A program made the translations under genes and the position numbers. From contig CATZYB010000072.1 in NCBI GenBank assembly GCA_958426095.1, positions 1-11,399 on the forward strand: a stretch of 11,399 bases of DNA, in the 5' to 3' direction. The notes below the pieces were generated by a model. The model was not told where the DNA came from, did no database searches, and worked only from the letters and a program-made list of their open reading frames with translations. This document shows positions 5,908 to 11,399 of the stretch, piece by piece; the first letter of the stretch is position 1; each line of letters opens with the position of its first letter. This DNA is from an uncultured Lachnospiraceae bacterium (GTDB lineage: Bacteria > Bacillota > Clostridia > Lachnospirales > Lachnospiraceae).

Positions 5908-6453
5908 ATGTTAATTAAAGCAGAAAACACAGCAGCAATTATCGTTGACGTTCAGGAGAAACTGATGCCTGCTATGTTTAATCAGGAAGAAGTAGAAAAA
6001 AATGTAAATCGTTTGGTTGCTGGTCTGAAATTATTGGAAGTTCCAATGATCGTAACACAGCAGTATACAAAAGGTATCGGTATGACGATTCCTTCAGTTA
6101 TTGAAACCTTTGGTGAGGATTTCAAATACATGGAAAAGACAAGCTTCGGCGTTTACGGGGAAGCACCGATTAAAGAAGCAGTCGATGGTCTTGGAAAGAA
6201 AAATATTATCGTTTGCGGTACAGAAACTCACGTTTGTGTACTCCAGACATGTATTCAGTTAAAAGAAGCCGGATATCAGCCGATTCTTGTAACTGACGCT
6301 GCAGGTTCCAGACATGCGGAAGATCGTAAATTTGGTATTAAGAGAGCTATTCAGGAAGGCGTTATCGTAACAACTTATGAAGCGCTTCTCTTTGAATTAA
6401 TGGGAGGTTCCACCTGCCCTGTATTCCGCCAGATTTCTAAAATTGTAAAATAA
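5908..6453 (+). CDS. Isochorismatase-family cysteine hydrolase (YcaC-like)
   Basis: A 181-aa hydrolase with the isochorismatase fold. The catalytic triad is visible as Asp14 (IIVDVQEKL), Lys77 (MEKTSFGVY) and Cys110 (VCGTETHVCVLQT), the cysteine being the nucleophile. The metal-binding DxH motif of true nicotinamidases (as in TQDWH) is absent; the equivalent stretch reads TQQYTKG, so this belongs with YcaC-type hydrolases of unknown substrate. AAGGAGGAG (5892-5900) with 7-nt spacing is a near-ideal ribosome binding site. Glycine is mostly GGT and arginine often CGT, unlike the GGA/GGG-rich neighbours, which suggests high expression. The stop codon shares a base with the yaaA start. Confidence 0.88.
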   Translation: MLIKAENTAAIIVDVQEKLMPAMFNQEEVEKNVNRLVAGLKLLEVPMIVTQQYTKGIGMTIPSVIETFGEDFKYMEKTSFGVYGEAPIKEAVDGLGKKNIIVCGTETHVCVLQTCIQLKEAGYQPILVTDAAGSRHAEDRKFGIKRAIQEGVIVTTYEALLFELMGGSTCPVFRQISKIVK

Positions 6454-7241
6454 TGCGGTTTATTATATCACCGGCGAAAAAGATGAATGAGACTCCGGAT
6501 ATCCTTGAATTTCAGGGATACCCGGAGTTTATTAAAGATGCGGATATTCTTCGGGAATATGTGGCGGGACTTTCCTATGGAGAAGCTAAAGCACTTTGGA
6601 AATGTAATGATTCTATTGCAGAATTGAATTTTGAGAGATTCCATCAGATGAATCTGCGCCGGGGACTGACTCCGGCCATAATGTCCTATGAGGGGATCCA
6701 GTATCAATATATGGCTCCGGCGGTCATGGATGAAGCTGCTCTTGATTATCTTCAGGATCATTTGAGGATTTTATCGGGATTTTACGGGATACTTAAACCT
6801 ATGGACGGTGTTGTTCCTTACCGGTTGGAAATGCAGGCAAAATTAAATCCGGAATTGAAAATACAGCGCTGTTCTGAGGAGCCGGAAGGCAGCAGAGCGG
6901 GAAGCTGTAAAACATTGTATCAATTTTGGGGCAGACGATTGGCGGATGTATTGTTCCGGGAGACGGATACCATTATTAATCTGGCATCAAAAGAATACAG
7001 CAAAGCTGTTTCTGCGTATTTAACACCGGAGATTCAGTTTATTACCTGTGTTTTTGGGGAATATAAAGACGGAAAGATTATTGAAAAAGGTACTTTTGCC
7101 AAGATGGCCCGGGGCGAGATGATTCGTTTTATGGCGGAACGACAGGCCGTATCGCCGGAGGATATGAAGGAATTTAATCGGCTGGGGTATCGTTTCTCTT
7201 CGGAAGATTCCGATGAAAAGACGTATGTTTTTATAAAATAG
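6453..7241 (+). CDS. yaaA: YaaA family peroxide-stress protein
   Basis: A 262-aa member of the YaaA (DUF328) family. E. coli YaaA lowers intracellular free iron during hydrogen peroxide stress and its fold binds DNA. Diagnostic features: the N-terminal IISPAKKM with the conserved lysine pair, ALWKCND and FNGLxY-like region (here SYEGIQYQYMAP), RILSGFYGILKPMDGVVPYRLEM (split: SGFYGILKP and PYRLEM), then NLASKEYSKAV, CVFGEYKDGK and KMARGEMIRFM near the C-terminus. Full length. The start overlaps the previous stop in TAATG and has no ribosome binding site of its own, so it depends on translational coupling. In an anaerobe with iron-rich hydrogenase enzymes a role in limiting oxidative iron damage is plausible. 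A strong terminator follows. Confidence 0.93.
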   Translation: MRFIISPAKKMNETPDILEFQGYPEFIKDADILREYVAGLSYGEAKALWKCNDSIAELNFERFHQMNLRRGLTPAIMSYEGIQYQYMAPAVMDEAALDYLQDHLRILSGFYGILKPMDGVVPYRLEMQAKLNPELKIQRCSEEPEGSRAGSCKTLYQFWGRRLADVLFRETDTIINLASKEYSKAVSAYLTPEIQFITCVFGEYKDGKIIEKGTFAKMARGEMIRFMAERQAVSPEDMKEFNRLGYRFSSEDSDEKTYVFIK

Positions 7242-7254
7242 AGAAATATTTATT

Positions 7255-7294
7255 AAAAAACGCAGTTGCCACAGAAGCGGCAGCCGCGTTTTTT
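7255..7294. terminator. Bidirectional intrinsic terminator between yaaA and hydG
   Basis: AAAAAACGC (7255-7263) pairs with GCGTTTTTT (7286-7294), and after one A-C mismatch GTTGCC (7265-7270) pairs with GGCAGC (7279-7284) around an 8-nt loop. The A run on one side and T run on the other let it work in both directions for the convergent genes. Confidence 0.9.
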
Positions 7295-7336
7295 GTTGTC
7301 AGGCATTTAGAATGAATTTCTGCATTGAAAGTGTTT

Positions 7337-8755
7337 TTAGAAACGGAAATCCCGTTTGCCTTCGGCAATGTCTTTCAAATGGTCTTTAGTAATCTGACGG
7401 ACTTTGTCACTGGCGACATTAGCCAGTTCTTTTTCGATAAGCTTTTCACCGTCTTCCCGGGTTTTATCAGAAGCATAGTCCATAAGGTATTCTTTGAGAG
7501 TCATGAGGGCGTTCGGCTGGCAGCAGTTGGAAATCTGTCCGGCTTTCAAGAGGGACATGAAACGGTCGCCGGTACGGCCTTCGCGGTAACAGGCGGTGCA
7601 GAAACTTGGGATAAAGCCCATTTCCAGCAGCCAGTCAATGACTTCGTCAAGACTTCGCTGGTCAGTAACGTCGAACTGAGCAGAGTTTTCTTCTTCCGGC
7701 TCCGGTTCCACATAGCCGCCGACGCTGGTGCGGGAGCCGCCGCTGATCTGTGATACACCGAGCTGTAAAACTTTTTCACGGACCCGCTTGGATTCGCGAG
7801 TGGATATGATCATACCCGTATATGGAACAGCGATACGGATCAAGGCAACAATCTTCTCGAAAATATCATCCGGAATAGCATTGGAAAAGTCGTTGACATC
7901 GATATCATCCGCCGGGCAGACCCGCGGAACACTGATTGTATGCGGACCTACGCCCTGGGCGGCTTCCAGATGTTCGGCATGCATAAGAAGGCCGACGAAA
8001 TCATAGCGGTACATGTTCAGGCCAAAGAGAACCCCGATACCCACGTCGTCGATACCGCCCTCCATGGCACGGTCCATAGCTTCGGTATGATAAGCATAGT
8101 TGCTCTTTGGTCCGGTTGGGTGCAGTTCTTCATAACTCTTTTTATTATAGGTTTCCTGGAAAAGAATATAAGTTCCGATGCCGGCCTCTTTTAATTTCCG
8201 ATAATTTTCCACGGTTGTGGCCGCAATATTGACATTGACACGGCGGATGGCGCCATTTTTATGTTTGATACTGTAAATGGTGTTGATACATTCAAGAATG
8301 TATTCAATCGGATTGTTGACCGGATCCTCGCCGGCTTCCAAAGCCAGACGTTTGTGCCCCATATCCTGGAGGGCGATGACTTCCTGGCGTACTTCTTCCT
8401 GAGTCAGTTTTTTACGGGCAATATGTTTGTTTTTTGCGTGATATGGACAGTAGGTGCAGCCATTGACACAGTAATTTGAGAGATACAGCGGTGCAAACAT
8501 AACAATCCGGTTGCCGTAAAAACGGTCCTTAATTTTTTTTGCCAAATGAAACATTTTTTCAATTTCGCCCGGCATATCGCATTCCAGAAGGACGGCGGCT
8601 TCACGGTGACTGATGCCCTTCATATCTTCGGCCTTTTTCAAAATCTCATCGATAAGTTCACGGTTGTTCTTATTTTCTTCAGCATATTTAAGGCAGTCCA
8701 GAATTTCCTCGTCATTAATAAATTCTTCGGCCTTTAGTGATTTTACATCATACAT
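7337..8755 (-). CDS. hydG: HydG, [FeFe]-hydrogenase H-cluster radical SAM maturase
   Basis: A 472-aa radical SAM enzyme. HydG lyses tyrosine to p-cresol and dehydroglycine and turns the latter into CO and cyanide, delivered as an Fe(CO)2(CN) unit for the hydrogenase H-cluster. Visible: the N-terminal radical SAM motif CVNGCTYC (Cys96, Cys100, Cys103), EAGEDP, FQETYNKKSYEELHPTGPK (208-217 region), VGIGVLFGL, PHTISVPRVCPA, ISGGSRTSVGGY, and the C-terminal motif CTAC (Cys386, Cys389) with CC at 411-412 that holds the auxiliary cluster with its dangler iron. The length matches characterised HydG. AAGGAG (8765-8770) nine bases upstream sets the start at 8755 rather than 8776. It follows the TM1266-type gene by 29 nt in one operon. 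HydE, HydF and the hydrogenase itself are not in the window. Confidence 0.97.
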   Translation of the reverse strand: MYDVKSLKAEEFINDEEILDCLKYAEENKNNRELIDEILKKAEDMKGISHREAAVLLECDMPGEIEKMFHLAKKIKDRFYGNRIVMFAPLYLSNYCVNGCTYCPYHAKNKHIARKKLTQEEVRQEVIALQDMGHKRLALEAGEDPVNNPIEYILECINTIYSIKHKNGAIRRVNVNIAATTVENYRKLKEAGIGTYILFQETYNKKSYEELHPTGPKSNYAYHTEAMDRAMEGGIDDVGIGVLFGLNMYRYDFVGLLMHAEHLEAAQGVGPHTISVPRVCPADDIDVNDFSNAIPDDIFEKIVALIRIAVPYTGMIISTRESKRVREKVLQLGVSQISGGSRTSVGGYVEPEPEEENSAQFDVTDQRSLDEVIDWLLEMGFIPSFCTACYREGRTGDRFMSLLKAGQISNCCQPNALMTLKEYLMDYASDKTREDGEKLIEKELANVASDKVRQITKDHLKDIAEGKRDFRF

Positions 8756-8784
8756 AAATATCTTCTCCTTTTTCATGTCCGTAG

Positions 8785-9030
8785 TTAAACTTTAGAGTAA
8801 ACCGTCTTAGTGCTCACATCAGGAATCATCCCCAGTTTGCCGGAAAGGGCGCTGATGACATTTTGCGGTGCATCAATGACAATACTGATAATGGACAGTT
8901 CCCGTTTTTGATAGGGAATCCCCATGCGTCCCAGAATGTATGGAGAATATTCGTGAAGAATGTCATTGATTCGAGGCGCAGCCTCGGGATTTTCTACGAT
9001 GATGCCGATAACGGCAATACGTGTGTCCAT
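8785..9030 (-). CDS. TM1266-type iron-only hydrogenase system regulator
   Basis: An 81-aa protein of the TM1266 family, small proteins with an ACT/NikR-like fold that occur beside [FeFe]-hydrogenase maturation genes and are annotated as putative regulators of that system. Visible: RIAVIGIIVENPEAAPRIN at the N-terminus, LHEYSPYILGRMGIPY, then ISIVIDAPQNVISALSGKLG and a final strand VSTKTVYSKV. No DNA-binding domain accompanies it, so regulation, if real, may act through protein or RNA contacts. GGAGG (9036-9040) with 5-nt spacing sets the start at 9030 rather than 9042. It lies directly downstream of the leader terminator at 9047-9084 and upstream of hydG, so both genes would be controlled by read-through of that terminator. 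Confidence 0.9.
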   Translation of the reverse strand: MDTRIAVIGIIVENPEAAPRINDILHEYSPYILGRMGIPYQKRELSIISIVIDAPQNVISALSGKLGMIPDVSTKTVYSKV

Positions 9031-9046
9031 AAAAACCTCCATTTGT

Positions 9047-9084
9047 AATTAAAAAACCCTGTCCGTAAGAAATGCCGGACAGGG
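9047..9084 (-). terminator. Intrinsic terminator (attenuator) upstream of the hydrogenase regulator gene
   Basis: Reading on the minus strand, CCCTGTCCG (9084-9076) pairs perfectly with CGGACAGGG (9065-9057) around a 10-nt loop and is followed by TTTTTTAATT. It sits between a structured leader and the ribosome binding site at 9036-9040. Its loop and both arms overlap sequences complementary to earlier parts of the leader. Confidence 0.88.
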
Positions 9085-9214
9085 TAAGGGTATACATAGT
9101 ATGTTTCAATTCATCCTTATCTTCGCTTTCGGGCGTACCCTGAGGTTCAGCAGGTTTATTTATTTTATTGTTTCTGGAGGGTTTGCCGGGAGACGTATCT
9201 TACGGCGCACCTTT
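9051..9214 (-). ncRNA. Structured leader RNA, candidate riboswitch/attenuator of the hydrogenase regulator-hydG operon
   Basis: A roughly 165-nt transcript with its own promoter (9221-9249) and terminator. In transcript order: CCGTAAGA (9205-9198) is exactly complementary to TCTTACGG (9070-9063) in the terminator loop and 3' arm. CAGGGTA (9142-9136) is exactly complementary to TACCCTG (9086-9080), which includes the start of the terminator 5' arm. CCGG (9189-9186) can pair with CCGG (9078-9075) between them. All three pairings are nested, so they form one coherent structure that excludes the terminator. An A-rich single-stranded linker lies at about 9155-9172. CCTCCA (9180-9175) could also cover the downstream ribosome binding site. 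I do not recognise a known riboswitch family in it. A stand-alone small RNA is the alternative. Confidence 0.65.
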
Positions 9215-9220
9215 TCATTT

Positions 9221-9249
9221 AGTATATGAAATTCTTTCTCAAAAGTCAA
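9221..9249 (-). promoter_or_regulatory. Sigma-A-type promoter of the leader RNA
   Basis: On the minus strand TTGACT (9249-9244), exactly 17 nt, then TATACT (9226-9221); transcription would begin near 9214. The -35 element overlaps the stop codon (9246-9248) of the HD-domain gene, so the promoter is embedded in the end of that gene. Confidence 0.88.
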
Positions 9250-9686
9250 TGATTTTCAACGGCTTCCAGGAGCCGGATCGCCCGGGCGTATTTTTCAAAA
9301 CGCCGGGCCATTTTTTCGTCCACCGAATCCAGCCGGGCAGGGTCTGAATTGTGCCGGAGGTCTGCCAGCTTGACTTTGCGGGCCAGAGGACAGGTAGAAA
9401 TACGGGAAATATAATCCATATATTCTTCTGCCGGATTATGGGTCAAAAGGGTCAGCGCCGTCAGTATATCTTCATGAAAGCCCTCGCGGGCCAGATCATC
9501 GATGGTTATATCCGTGTCTTCAACCACGTCATGGAGCAGGGCGGTAATGACGGAGTTTTCATCGGTCATGGATTCGGCCAGATGCATCGGGTGGTAGATA
9601 TAGGGAAGCCCGGTCTTATCCACCTGTCCGGCGTGGGCGTCATAGGCGATCTGCATGGCTTTACGGGTCATAGGGGTGTAGATCAT
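9246..9686 (-). CDS. Small HD-domain protein, RelA/SpoT-type hydrolase-like
   Basis: A 146-aa stand-alone HD-domain phosphohydrolase resembling the (p)ppGpp hydrolase domain of RelA/SpoT and small alarmone hydrolases such as MESH1. Motifs in order: HAGQVDKTGLPYIYHP with His32 (residues 18-33), ALLHDVVEDTD with His52-Asp53 as metal ligands and Glu56-Asp57 as catalytic pair, and VKLADLRHN with Asp109. The usual Arg in the QxRK motif is replaced (QVDK). There is no synthetase domain. Other nucleotide pyrophosphates are possible substrates. It starts 3 nt after the stop of the amidohydrolase upstream on the same strand, with GAGG as ribosome binding site, and so is translated from the same message. 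Its 3' end houses the promoter of the leader RNA. Confidence 0.85.
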   Translation of the reverse strand: MIYTPMTRKAMQIAYDAHAGQVDKTGLPYIYHPMHLAESMTDENSVITALLHDVVEDTDITIDDLAREGFHEDILTALTLLTHNPAEEYMDYISRISTCPLARKVKLADLRHNSDPARLDSVDEKMARRFEKYARAIRLLEAVENH

Positions 9687-9689
9687 GGC

Positions 9690-11255
9690 CTAATCCTCTT
9701 TTCGGTGATTCCAGATTTCCCGTATAAGTCCCGGAATGGAGAACTTCTCCGATGGGCGGAAACGGCGTCCGTCCAGAAAAACACCTTTGATTTTTATTGT
9801 TCTGATCTCTTCCTTCGGAATGGAAAGGATATCCTTATCCAATACGAGGAAATTTGCCTTCTTGCCCGGCGCCAGACTGCCGTAGTAATTGTCGTCAAAA
9901 GCACTCCGGGCCGGCCAGATGGTATAGGTCTTTAAAGCCTCTATCGGTGTCAGAGCCTGTTCCGGATCCGGATGGTTGCAGCAGATATGAATGCCTTCGA
10001 TCGGGTCCGGAATGGTGCAAGGCGCGTCGCTGCCGGAGGTGACGAGCAGACCGGCGTCAATCATATCACGGAGTGGCAAAATCTGTTTTGCCCGGTCGCC
10101 GAGAATGGATTCCAGATAGGATGCCGGTTCCTGCGGCCAATCCAGAAATGCGGGCTGAACAGCAATGGTGATGCCAAGTTCCGCGGCTTTTTTGATAGCT
10201 TCTTTATTCATCAGGTCGCCGTGGATTAAAATGTGCCGTGCATCTTTTCTCGGATAGTCTTTCAATGCGGCTTCATAAGCGTTCAAAGCCTGTTCTACAG
10301 CGGCGTCACCGATGGCGTGCATCGTGATCTGCAGCCCGGCCCGGTTGGCTTTAATACAGAAATTGTCAACTTCTTCCTGAGTATACGCCAGGAAACCTTT
10401 ATTTTCCGGATTATTTGTATAACCTTCCGACAGAGCGGCATCCTCCGAGCCGAAGCAGCCGTCCAATGCCAGAGAGAAGCAGCCGCCGATATGGGACATT
10501 TTTCGTTTCACAACTTTATCTACGTCCATTGTCTGGAAAAAGACGGTAAATTTCTGAGGGAGCGCCCGACGTACAATATTTATCGTATCGATATCGATGT
10601 CATTTTTATAGCCGACGCCTTCGACAGTATGGATATATCCAATGCCTTTTTCGGCCAGGGCGTCTGCAGCCTCCTGCATACCCTGAAGGAGAGTGATCGG
10701 GGAAACCTTCTGTGTAATAAAGTTGACGCCTTTGTAGAAAGCGTTTTGATAGAGCCATCCTGTGCTGGAATCAAAGCCCGGATCGGACAGGACTTCTAAT
10801 GGGAAAAGATCGATCAAAGCCGAGTTTGCCACGGCGGCATGACCGTCATATTTGACGATCAGCAGCGGCAGATCGGTCATGGCATCCAGATCTTTCATTT
10901 CAGGCAGACGATTTTCTTCGACTGTATGAGCGCTGCATCCATAAGCCGGCAAAAATTTGGCCTTTGGATGGGCGCCGATCCATGCGCGGAGCATTTCGCC
11001 CATCTCTTCAAAATTTTTAGCATCACGTACATCAACGGTCGTGCGGAACAGGGCAAAGCTTTCAAAGTGCATATGAGTATCTGAAAAAGCAGGTACAATG
11101 GTGTGGCCGCGCATATCAATGGATGGACATTCGGCATATTCTTCCGGGATAACATCGCCGGTATAGATAATTTTATCTTGATCAATAACCATTACTGAAA
11201 AACAGCGGTCTTCGTCATCGCAGGAAATAAAATGACCATTGGTTAAAACTTTCAT
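9690..11255 (-). CDS. YtcJ-like amidohydrolase (Amidohydro_3 family)
   Basis: A 521-aa metal-dependent hydrolase of the YtcJ/N-substituted formamide deformylase type. A small beta-sandwich is built from both ends (residues 1-55 and about 465-500). The metal motif SDTHMHF holds His61 and His63; next come DGHAAVANSAL, HTVEGVG, an ALDGCFGS segment where the bridging ligand region lies, MHAIGDAAVEQAL with His313, LIHGD with His345, and TSGSDAP with Asp410. The final LAPGKKANFLVLDKD stretch is typical of the family. No signal peptide is seen, so it is cytosolic. Substrates of such proteins are mostly unknown; amides, hydantoin-like rings or formamides are possible. The ribosome binding site GGAAGGGG (11263-11270) lies 7 nt before the ATG. 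It is the first gene of a unit with the HD-domain gene. Confidence 0.88.
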   Translation of the reverse strand: MKVLTNGHFISCDDEDRCFSVMVIDQDKIIYTGDVIPEEYAECPSIDMRGHTIVPAFSDTHMHFESFALFRTTVDVRDAKNFEEMGEMLRAWIGAHPKAKFLPAYGCSAHTVEENRLPEMKDLDAMTDLPLLIVKYDGHAAVANSALIDLFPLEVLSDPGFDSSTGWLYQNAFYKGVNFITQKVSPITLLQGMQEAADALAEKGIGYIHTVEGVGYKNDIDIDTINIVRRALPQKFTVFFQTMDVDKVVKRKMSHIGGCFSLALDGCFGSEDAALSEGYTNNPENKGFLAYTQEEVDNFCIKANRAGLQITMHAIGDAAVEQALNAYEAALKDYPRKDARHILIHGDLMNKEAIKKAAELGITIAVQPAFLDWPQEPASYLESILGDRAKQILPLRDMIDAGLLVTSGSDAPCTIPDPIEGIHICCNHPDPEQALTPIEALKTYTIWPARSAFDDNYYGSLAPGKKANFLVLDKDILSIPKEEIRTIKIKGVFLDGRRFRPSEKFSIPGLIREIWNHRKED

Positions 11256-11288
11256 AAAAAAACCCCTTCCTTTTAATCATTATGTTTT

Positions 11289-11317
11289 ATTATACTCCAA
11301 AAAACTGTTGGGGAAAA
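11289..11317 (-). promoter_or_regulatory. Candidate promoter of the YtcJ-like amidohydrolase gene
   Basis: On the minus strand a perfect TATAAT (11294-11289) is preceded at 17 nt by TTTTCC (11317-11312), a poor -35. The leader to the ATG is about 27 nt. It diverges from the plus-strand promoter at 11329-11358; the two -35 regions are about 12 nt apart, so one regulator could act on both. Confidence 0.5.
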
Positions 11318-11328
11318 GATAGTTTTCA

Positions 11329-11358
11329 TTGACAATTCTTAGGTTTAGGTATTACAAT
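11329..11358 (+). promoter_or_regulatory. Strong sigma-A-type promoter at the right edge
   Basis: TTGACA (11329-11334) matches consensus exactly, followed after 18 nt by TACAAT (11353-11358). A ribosome binding site AAAAGGAGGA (11371-11380) follows, so a gene starts at or just beyond the window edge. Confidence 0.85.
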
Positions 11359-11388
11359 AAACGGTAAGTTAAAAGGAGGAATAGAGAC

Positions 11389-11399
11389 CTGAAAAAAAT
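11389..11399 (+). CDS. Possible 5' end of a truncated gene with a CTG start
   Basis: The ribosome binding site GGAGG ends at 11379. The only start-like codon at a normal distance is CTG at 11389-11391, followed by AAA AAA, which would give an N-terminus of the form MKK, as in many secreted proteins. An ATG completed by the next base outside the window (from 11398) would be 18 nt away, which is too far for usual initiation. Nothing more can be said about the product. Confidence 0.3.

Noticed and set aside
5908..6453. Nicotinamidase (PncA) supplying nicotinate for LarB substrate synthesis
   Set aside because: Attractive by context, but the nicotinamidase metal motif (DWH) is absent; the stretch reads TQQYTKG.
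7325..8795. Plus-strand open frames opposite hydG
   Set aside because: Antisense shadows of a full-length HydG; no plausible start signals or protein-like composition.
9051..9214. Leader RNA as a known class: 6S, SRP RNA, T-box, c-di-GMP-I, SAM, cobalamin or lysine riboswitch
   Set aside because: None of the conserved core sequences I know for these classes is present. Short resemblances (GGCAAACC to c-di-GMP-I, GGTGCG to lysine) are not accompanied by the rest of the motif.
9351..10799. Long open plus-strand reading frames opposite the HD-domain and YtcJ-like genes
   Set aside because: They lie antisense to genes with clear catalytic motifs, lack ribosome binding sites and show no recognisable domain.
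1..11399. CRISPR arrays, tRNA or rRNA genes, insertion sequences, phage or plasmid origin signals
   Set aside because: Looked for on both strands; no regularly spaced repeats, tRNA cloverleaf, rRNA segments or transposase genes with terminal repeats were seen apart from the Rpn-family remnant.

Overview
The window reads as chromosomal DNA from an anaerobic, spore-forming, gut-type Clostridia bacterium, most likely Lachnospiraceae or a close relative. The grounds are a SpoVT-type sporulation regulator, the [FeFe]-hydrogenase maturase HydG with its TM1266-type partner, LarB, an Rpn/PD-(D/E)XK remnant of a kind common in that group, AGGAGG-type ribosome binding sites and sigma-A-like promoters. 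This placement is inference from gene content; no rRNA or other phylogenetic marker is present.

Layout. (1) 26-2141, plus strand: the 3' part of a sugar-amine operon with a FrlD-like PfkB kinase, an amidohydrolase-2 family protein and a YjbQ/UPF0047 protein, closed by a strong hairpin terminator (2171-2221). (2) 2240-2950, minus strand: an Rpn-family protein whose N-terminus appears joined directly to its middle, so the nuclease core is missing. (3) 2957-3226: an intergenic stretch with two inverted repeats and a candidate promoter, then spoVT and its terminator. (4) 3858-4406: a DUF1622 membrane protein with a consensus promoter, a His-rich tail and a long 3' hairpin. (5) 4457-7241, plus strand: larB, a TenI/ThiE-like protein overlapping it by 4 nt, an isochorismatase-family hydrolase with its own likely promoter, and yaaA overlapping that by 1 nt; a terminator at 7255-7294 separates this run from convergent hydG. 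(6) 11255 down to 7337, minus strand: a YtcJ-like amidohydrolase, a small HD-domain (RelA/SpoT hydrolase-like) protein, a structured leader with its own promoter and terminator, a TM1266-type hydrogenase-system regulator and hydG. (7) The right edge carries a consensus plus-strand promoter and ribosome binding site for a gene that is cut off.

The most notable element is the 165-nt leader at about 9050-9214 (minus strand). A near-consensus promoter starts inside the 3' end of the HD gene. An intrinsic terminator lies about 20 nt before the start codon of the hydrogenase regulator. Two perfect complementarities, nested inside one another, would consume parts of both terminator arms. This is the architecture of a transcription-attenuation riboswitch or other cis-regulatory RNA controlling [FeFe]-hydrogenase maturation, and I do not recognise it as a known riboswitch class. 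Other points worth attention are the kinase/amidohydrolase/YjbQ module, the internal deletion in the Rpn protein, a ThiE-like protein without the magnesium aspartates coupled to larB, and a likely CTG start at the right edge.
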